Shown one piece after another: positions 6,490-10,544 of a stretch of DNA of 10,544 nt. Source of the DNA: Actinomycetota bacterium (GTDB lineage Bacteria; Actinomycetota; Humimicrobiia; Humimicrobiales; Humimicrobiaceae); contig JAMCVO010000406.1 of the NCBI GenBank assembly GCA_023475715.1, positions 1 through 10,544 on the forward strand. Reading direction: 5' to 3'. Under the pieces are notes generated by a model. The model searched no databases. It was not told where the DNA came from and was given only the letters and a program-made list of their open reading frames with translations. Position 1 is the stretch's first letter. Each line of letters opens with the position of its first letter. Position numbers and translations under genes: made by a program.

Positions 6490-7035
6490 TTGGATTTTAT
6501 GCAGGATTTTAAAAATTATAAAAACAAAAATATTCATGGAGAAAGAATAACTCTTCGTCCTTTACTGGCAAAAGACCTGGAGTTCTGTCTGACATGGTTA
6601 AAAGACCCTGAAGTTAATAAATATTTAAATCAAAATTATGAAGATCTTACAATAGAACAAGAACTGGAGTGGTTTAATTTCATTCAAAAATCACATAATG
6701 ATATCGTATTTGCAATAATCGTTAAAAATAACAAAAAGTATATTGGAAACTGTGCTTTACATAAAATAAATTGGTTAGAAAAAACCTGTGAATTTGGGAT
6801 TGTACTGGGAGAAAAGATTTACCGGAACAGAGGTTATGGTTCTGATGCTACAAAGACAATTTTAAAGTTTGCAATTGAAGACTTACTGCTATCTAAAATT
6901 ACATTACATGTTTATGAATATAACCTCAGGGCAAAAAAAGTATATGAAAATTGCGGTTTTAGATTTGTAAAGATATTAAAAAATGAACATTACTATAATA
7001 ACAGATACTGGGATACCTATGAAATGGAATATTAA
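6490..7035 (+). CDS. GNAT-family N-acetyltransferase (RimJ/RimL-like)
   Basis: About 181 aa. GNAT enzymes move an acetyl group from acetyl-CoA to an amine; the acceptor here is unknown. Seen: N-terminal GERITLRPLLAKDLEFCLTW and LKDPEVNKYLN, typical of the RimJ/RimL-like (Acetyltransf_3) group. The acetyl-CoA-binding motif A is GIVLGEKIYRNRGYGSDATK (residues 103-122), with the RNRGYG pyrophosphate loop. Motif B is NLRAKKVYENCGFRFV (145-160). The start is uncertain: TTG 6490 has GAGGT 7 bases upstream, ATG 6499 is 16 bases from it, and TTG 6472 has no ribosome-binding site. The gene stands alone between the repeat element and the TPR membrane protein. Ribosomal-protein, small-molecule or surface-sugar acetylation are all possible. 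Confidence 0.85.
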   Translation: MDFMQDFKNYKNKNIHGERITLRPLLAKDLEFCLTWLKDPEVNKYLNQNYEDLTIEQELEWFNFIQKSHNDIVFAIIVKNNKKYIGNCALHKINWLEKTCEFGIVLGEKIYRNRGYGSDATKTILKFAIEDLLLSKITLHVYEYNLRAKKVYENCGFRFVKILKNEHYYNNRYWDTYEMEY

Positions 7036-7061
7036 ATTTTAAAACTGTTAAATCTTAAAAC

Positions 7062-7089
7062 TTGTCTGAAAATCTTATTATGCTAATAT
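7062..7089 (+). promoter_or_regulatory. Weak candidate promoter for the TPR membrane protein
   Basis: TTGTCT (7062-7067, four of six to -35) and TAATAT (7084-7089, four of six to -10) are separated by 16 bases, in the 96-base gap after the GNAT gene. In such AT-rich sequence this could arise by chance. Confidence 0.25.
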
Positions 7090-7131
7090 TATAAAATATA
7101 TATCATAAAAAATATTTTAAAGACATTGGAA

Positions 7132-8544
7132 ATGTATTCATACAGAAGCAGGAGAAGTATTGGAGCAGGCTCAATATTTTTCATCGTTCTTTTCATACTT
7201 GTTGTAATTGGCGGAGGTTATCTTTTCTTTTTAGATAAGGGCAGATTTTGGGATATACTTCCAATTATTTGTATTCCATCTGCAGTAATAAGCTTGATAT
7301 TGATAATAGTATATTTGGTCAGGAAAAATGTCTCAGGATATATTTTTATCATGTTTTTTATTATTTTTTTAGCAGGAATAGTCTTGTCGAGTCTTTTTGG
7401 TCCTTTTTCATTAAATCGTTCTGCAAAAGATAATTTTGACAATAAATTATATAATGCTTCTATAAAGGAATTTAAGGAAATAGTTGAAAACTATCCAAAC
7501 AGCAGATACGCGAACGATTCTTTAAAAGGCCTCGCATATTCTTACTATTTCAATGGCAATTTCGAAGACGCAATATTTTACTTTAAAAAGGCAATCGATG
7601 AAAATATAATCAGCAATACAGATCTGGAAGTAAAAAAAATCTTTATAGATAGTTTTATAAAAGTCGCTGACAAATATTTTGAACAAAAAGAGTATGGCGA
7701 AGCCGGTAAAAACTATCTGGACGCAGTTGTTTATTATAGAGAAATCAAACAAAATTTTCCCGATTCAAACGATGCTTTTATAGCAGAATATAAAATTCCC
7801 GAGTATTTATATAAGGCCGCTTCGAGTTTTAATTATGCGAAGGATTACGCAAAAGCACTCGAGCTGTCAGACGAGATTGCAGTAAACTACTCAGAAAGCG
7901 ATTATTATGAGAAAGCGACCGAGCTCATAATCAATTCCCGAATTCAGGAAGCAATGAGCTTAAAAGAAGAAAGAGATTATAAAAATGCAATTGTTGAATT
8001 TTTAAAAATATTGGATTTTAAAAAAGAAACACAAGACAAATATGAATATATCATTAATTATCAGATAAAAACTTTTTTTCAGGATATCCCGGTTTATATA
8101 ATAGATGAAACAGCTGATGAGCTTTACAGCCAAAACAGCTATGAAAAGGCTTTATTTTTATACGACATATTAATTGGAATATCTCCGGACCTTGAAGCTG
8201 ATTTAACCCCGGCAATTGTCACATGCAAGATAAATCTCATAAAAAAATCGGATTTTGAACAACTGATACCTTCGGAACCTTCGGGATTTTTTTCAAAGGA
8301 AGGATACAGTAAAATAACAATTGAGAATAAGATGGGCTTTGAGATCTCCATTTATTTAAGCGGCTCCCAGTACAACATTATCAGGTTAGGTAAAGATGAA
8401 AAAACTGAGATAGAATTACAGTCAGGAGATTATGAGATAGTTGTGGAATTCGGAACTGAAAACAGATTACCGCTCTATGGAAAAAATACTTATGCAGAAA
8501 AGAAAAAATATAAGGAAGTATTTAAGCTTGCAGAAGAAAAATAA
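7132..8544 (+). CDS. Membrane protein: three transmembrane helices, TPR-like repeats, C-terminal beta domain
   Basis: About 470 aa, not assigned to a named family. Three hydrophobic helices (about residues 15-34, 42-63 and 69-90) follow a basic N-terminus (YRSRRS). Charges (RKN between helices 2 and 3) place the long C-terminal part outside the membrane. Residues 98-355 are helical with TPR spacing and motifs: SIKEFKEIVENYPNSRYAND, LAYSYYFNGNFEDAIFYFKK, YFEQKEYGEAGKNYLDAV, YAKALELSDEIAVNY, DYKNAIVEFLKIL and NSYEKALFLYDIL. Residues about 392-468 look like a small beta-sandwich (SKITIENKMGFEISIYLSG, then TEIELQSGDYEIVVEFG). It may hold or assemble envelope proteins; that is inference. ATG 7132 is preferred over TTG 7126, though neither has a strong ribosome-binding site. 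It converges with the next gene, 18 bases apart. Confidence 0.8.
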   Translation: MYSYRSRRSIGAGSIFFIVLFILVVIGGGYLFFLDKGRFWDILPIICIPSAVISLILIIVYLVRKNVSGYIFIMFFIIFLAGIVLSSLFGPFSLNRSAKDNFDNKLYNASIKEFKEIVENYPNSRYANDSLKGLAYSYYFNGNFEDAIFYFKKAIDENIISNTDLEVKKIFIDSFIKVADKYFEQKEYGEAGKNYLDAVVYYREIKQNFPDSNDAFIAEYKIPEYLYKAASSFNYAKDYAKALELSDEIAVNYSESDYYEKATELIINSRIQEAMSLKEERDYKNAIVEFLKILDFKKETQDKYEYIINYQIKTFFQDIPVYIIDETADELYSQNSYEKALFLYDILIGISPDLEADLTPAIVTCKINLIKKSDFEQLIPSEPSGFFSKEGYSKITIENKMGFEISIYLSGSQYNIIRLGKDEKTEIELQSGDYEIVVEFGTENRLPLYGKNTYAEKKKYKEVFKLAEEK

Positions 8545-8562
8545 ATATTTGGAACATTTAAA

Positions 8563-8982
8563 TTATACTACCTTTTTGAGGCTCCCCTGGATTAAATTCC
8601 TTACATTATCATCCATATAGCCCCTTACGGTGCTGCAATCAATTTCCCTGTCAACCGCAAGGTTTGTTTCAAGGTCCTTCAATAAATCACATAGCAGGTT
8701 TTTGCCGTCTTCAAAATTTCTTAAAATATCATCATCGCTATAGCCTTTGATTTTTAAAACAAATTTATCCATGAAGCTATTAAATCTGTCGAATACATCT
8801 CTTAAATGCCCCCCAAAACTTGCTTTTTGCCAGAACCATCTTCCCTTATTTTTTTCATTATACATATTAAATAAACCAAATAGGTATTCTATATCGGTGC
8901 CCACACTTTCACACATCTCCTTTATTAAATACATCCTTTTGGAAATTGCCGGGGCTTTTCTTAGCTTGATTAAATCTAACAT
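8563..8982 (-). CDS. Hypothetical protein, 139 aa, predicted all-helical
   Basis: No family is recognised. The protein is soluble-looking, has no signal peptide, and appears almost entirely alpha-helical. Segments such as RMYLIKEMCESVGTDIEYLFGLF (16-38), LRDVFDRFNSFMDKFVLKIKG (60-80) and NFEDGKNLLCDLLKDLETNL (89-108) alternate hydrophobic and charged residues. A KGRWFWQKASFGGHL stretch (46-60) rich in aromatics may be a binding loop. Three cysteines (24, 98, 116) are not arranged as a known metal site. Upstream GATGGGAAA offers only a weak ribosome-binding site. It lies 95 bases downstream of the DNA glycosylase gene on the same strand and could be co-transcribed. Codon use looks like that of the neighbours, and no clean competing frame exists. 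Confidence 0.7.
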   Translation of the reverse strand: MLDLIKLRKAPAISKRMYLIKEMCESVGTDIEYLFGLFNMYNEKNKGRWFWQKASFGGHLRDVFDRFNSFMDKFVLKIKGYSDDDILRNFEDGKNLLCDLLKDLETNLAVDREIDCSTVRGYMDDNVRNLIQGSLKKVV

Positions 8983-9077
8983 TTTCCCATCTTCTCTAAT
9001 AAAAATTTATGAATTCTTTGTAAATATCATTATATAAGAATTTAATGCGTTTAAACAGAGAAATAAAACTGATTTTT

Positions 9078-9683
9078 TTAAATCGATACAAATTCACACT
9101 TTTCAAAAAAATATCTTAAAAATTTCTCCTTACCATTATTTATTCCGACTCTTTGCGAGTGACCGATTTTTTTATATTTTACCGGAAAGTTTGCTTCTGC
9201 AATGTAAAGGTCACCGGTACTTGACGTTAAGTCCTTTCCATTATCTTTTAAATCAATACCAAGCGAAATTGTCAGCTTGCCGGGTCCGTTTGTTAATTTT
9301 CTGGTAATTTCCGTTTTTCTCCTTTTTTTCATAATTTCAATACCATATACTGGCTCTAAAGCTCTTATCAAAACTGCCCCGGGAATATCTTGTTTCTCAG
9401 TGACAGCATTCAACAAATTGTACATTCCGTAACAGAAGTAAACATATGCAATTCCTGCCCTGTCGAACATTATTTTAGATCTTGGAGTCTTACCCCTGAA
9501 TGCATGACTTGCAGGATCATTGTCACCATAGTAGGCTTCTGTTTCCACAATAAAACCACCCAAATATTGACCTTCGATCCTTCTAATAAGAATTTTTCCC
9601 AGAAGTTCCTTTGCCACAAGCGAAGTGTCTCTCCTGTAGAAACTTTCATTTAAAACTTTTAAATTATCTAAAGTTGTATCCAT
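9078..9683 (-). CDS. 3-methyladenine DNA glycosylase, Aag/MPG family
   Basis: A 201-aa base-excision repair enzyme that removes alkylated purines such as 3-methyladenine and often hypoxanthine. Seen, by alignment in mind with human AAG: catalytic Glu49 in IVETEAY (Glu125), Tyr51 (Tyr127), His60 in DPASHAFRG (His136), Tyr82 (Tyr159) and intercalating Tyr85 in YVYFCYGMYNLLN (Tyr162), Asn92 (Asn169), and Arg107 in VLIRALEP (Arg182). NGPGKLTISLGI (132-143) is the C-terminal signature. All key residues are present and the length is normal for bacteria, so it should be active. ATG 9683 has no clear ribosome-binding site. It is divergent from the thioredoxin-fold gene, sharing a 175-base gap. Confidence 0.93.
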   Translation of the reverse strand: MDTTLDNLKVLNESFYRRDTSLVAKELLGKILIRRIEGQYLGGFIVETEAYYGDNDPASHAFRGKTPRSKIMFDRAGIAYVYFCYGMYNLLNAVTEKQDIPGAVLIRALEPVYGIEIMKKRRKTEITRKLTNGPGKLTISLGIDLKDNGKDLTSSTGDLYIAEANFPVKYKKIGHSQRVGINNGKEKFLRYFFEKCEFVSI

Positions 9684-9782
9684 AATATATCAATGCAATA
9701 GTTGCGTAATAAATAATTTCCTTTGCTGAATGCCGATTTTTCTTAAAGAAATTACCTAATTTGTTTTTGCCAAACATGAAAA

Positions 9783-9802
9783 TTTGTAATATATTTTACA
9801 AA
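9783..9802. promoter_or_regulatory. Palindromic operator-like site upstream of the thioredoxin-fold gene
   Basis: Arms TTTGTAA (9783-9789) and TTACAAA (9796-9802) are perfect inverted repeats around a 6-base AT spacer, 56 bases before the ATG at 9859. The inner 18 bp have the size and TTGT/ACAA ends of Rex redox-repressor sites (TTGTGAAN4TTCACAA) but differ at inner positions. It lies in the divergent gap with the glycosylase gene. In AT-rich DNA a 7-bp palindrome can arise by chance. Confidence 0.3.
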
Positions 9803-9858
9803 ATATTAAAAGATTTTTCTATTTAAAATAAAAATAACAAAACAACGTGAGGGCTAAA

Positions 9859-10440
9859 ATGGGATTCACTTTATCAATAGGAGACAAGGCTCCGGATTTT
9901 TTACTGCCGTCAACAGAAGGAAGAATATATACTTTAAAAAATTTTGATGACGCTAATGTGCTGGTAATATTTTTCACATGCAACCACTGCCCATATGTAA
10001 TCGGTTCAGATGAAGTAACACGGCAAACTGCAGAGCACTTTGCAAAATTTGGAGTTAAATTTGTCGGCATAAATTCAAACAGTAAAAATACCTACGAAGA
10101 AGATTCTTTCGAACATATGGTTGAAAGAATGAAGATACATAAGTTCCCCTGGGTTTACCTTTATGATGAAAGCCAGAGACTGGCAAAAGCATATGGAGCA
10201 CTGAGAACCCCTCATTTCTTTGTTTTTGATGCAAGCAGGAAGCTGGTTTATACCGGAAGAGGGGTGGACAACCCCAGAGATATCAGCAAGATGACAGTTA
10301 ATGATCTCCGGAACGCTCTGGAGGAGCATATTGCAGGCAGGTCTGTAACAACACCTTTAACAAATCCCATAGGTTGTAATGTTAAATGGGAAGGCATGGA
10401 TCCGCATTGGATGCCGCCTGAAGCTTGTGATTTAATTTAG
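9859..10440 (+). CDS. Thioredoxin-fold protein, AhpC/TSA-like family
   Basis: A 193-aa cytoplasmic protein (no signal peptide) of the thioredoxin/peroxiredoxin-like superfamily, probably a thiol-disulfide oxidoreductase; the partner is unknown. Seen: [15 protein letters not shown] (7-21) as in AhpC/TSA proteins, then [10 protein letters not shown] (38-47) with the redox pair Cys41-x-x-Cys44, and a cis-Pro loop RTPHFFVFD at Pro118. The C-terminal extension with [15 protein letters not shown] and another cysteine is common in this subfamily. Two vicinal cysteines make it more thioredoxin-like than a classical peroxiredoxin. ATG 9859 has GTGAGGG 5 bases upstream; the in-frame GTG at 9847 is part of that ribosome-binding site. 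No terminator is visible after the stop, and the repeat copy begins 17 bases later. Confidence 0.92.
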   Translation: MGFTLSIGDKAPDFLLPSTEGRIYTLKNFDDANVLVIFFTCNHCPYVIGSDEVTRQTAEHFAKFGVKFVGINSNSKNTYEEDSFEHMVERMKIHKFPWVYLYDESQRLAKAYGALRTPHFFVFDASRKLVYTGRGVDNPRDISKMTVNDLRNALEEHIAGRSVTTPLTNPIGCNVKWEGMDPHWMPPEACDLI

Positions 10441-10456
10441 AATAAGAATTTATTAG

Positions 10457-10544
10457 AAGCATCTAAAATTTCGTGATAGCAATAAAGGAAAATTTTAAGA
10501 GCCATGATGGGTATTTCAAAAACACGCTGGCTTTTCCCCTGCGA
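10457..10544. mobile_element. MITE-like element, copy 2 (cut by window end, inverted relative to copy 1)
   Basis: These 88 bases match the reverse complement of 6311-6398 at 87 positions; the single difference is at 10500 (A here, G in copy 1 at the base complementary to 6355). The terminal sequence AAGCATCTAAAATTTCGTGATA and the subterminal ATGATGGGTATTT are intact. Identity starts exactly at AAGCATC and the flanks differ, which marks the true element end. It begins 17 bases after the thioredoxin-fold stop codon. The remaining part lies outside the window. Confidence 0.85.

Noticed and set aside
8747..9037. Plus-strand frame opposite the 139-aa gene
   Set aside because: Low-complexity hydrophobic translation, no ribosome-binding site, and it is the shadow of the better minus-strand frame.
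9739..9751. Short palindrome TTTCTT-A-AAGAAA in the glycosylase/thioredoxin gap
   Set aside because: A 6-bp purine/pyrimidine palindrome in AT-rich DNA is expected by chance.

Overview
The window is AT-rich bacterial chromosome (about one-third G+C by eye) with short intergenic spaces, Shine-Dalgarno-led starts and CCA-encoding tRNA genes. The lineage cannot be fixed from the sequence. The CapA-like lipoprotein subfamily, two bactofilins, a ParA-like ATPase and the AMMECR1/Memo pair would suit a low-GC member of a deep-branching, probably anaerobic or subsurface bacterial group, but this is inference.

Layout. 1-152: no gene, but a perfect 13-bp hairpin at 88-116. 153-341 (minus): tRNA-Thr(UGU) then tRNA-Tyr(GUA), driven by a strong sigma70-type promoter at 360-388 with a possible second one just upstream. 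483-1946 (plus): Memo-family protein (AmmeMemoRadiSam system protein B) and AMMECR1-domain protein (system protein A), with no radical SAM partner in the window. 1939-3756 (minus): a lipoprotein joining a solute-binding-like N-terminal region to a CapA-type metallophosphatase domain. Its 3' end overlaps the AMMECR1 gene by 8 bp. 3946-4458 (plus): bactofilin 1. 4469-6080 (minus): ParA-like ATPase, bactofilin 2, then a two-helix membrane protein. Together with bactofilin 1 these look like a cytoskeletal or polarity locus.

6179-6397 is a small non-coding mobile-type element with 16-bp perfect terminal inverted repeats and internal hairpins. A second, inverted copy enters at 10457 and is cut by the window end; 87 of its 88 visible bases match. 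After the element come a GNAT acetyltransferase (plus), a three-helix membrane protein with TPR-like repeats and a C-terminal beta domain (plus), an unrecognised 139-aa helical protein (minus), a 3-methyladenine DNA glycosylase (minus) and a thioredoxin-fold AhpC/TSA-like protein (plus).

The most notable items are the bactofilin/ParA/membrane-protein locus and the repeat element. The rest is mostly recognisable housekeeping or conserved-hypothetical material. I found no CRISPR array, transposase, toxin-antitoxin pair, riboswitch or convincing intrinsic terminator.
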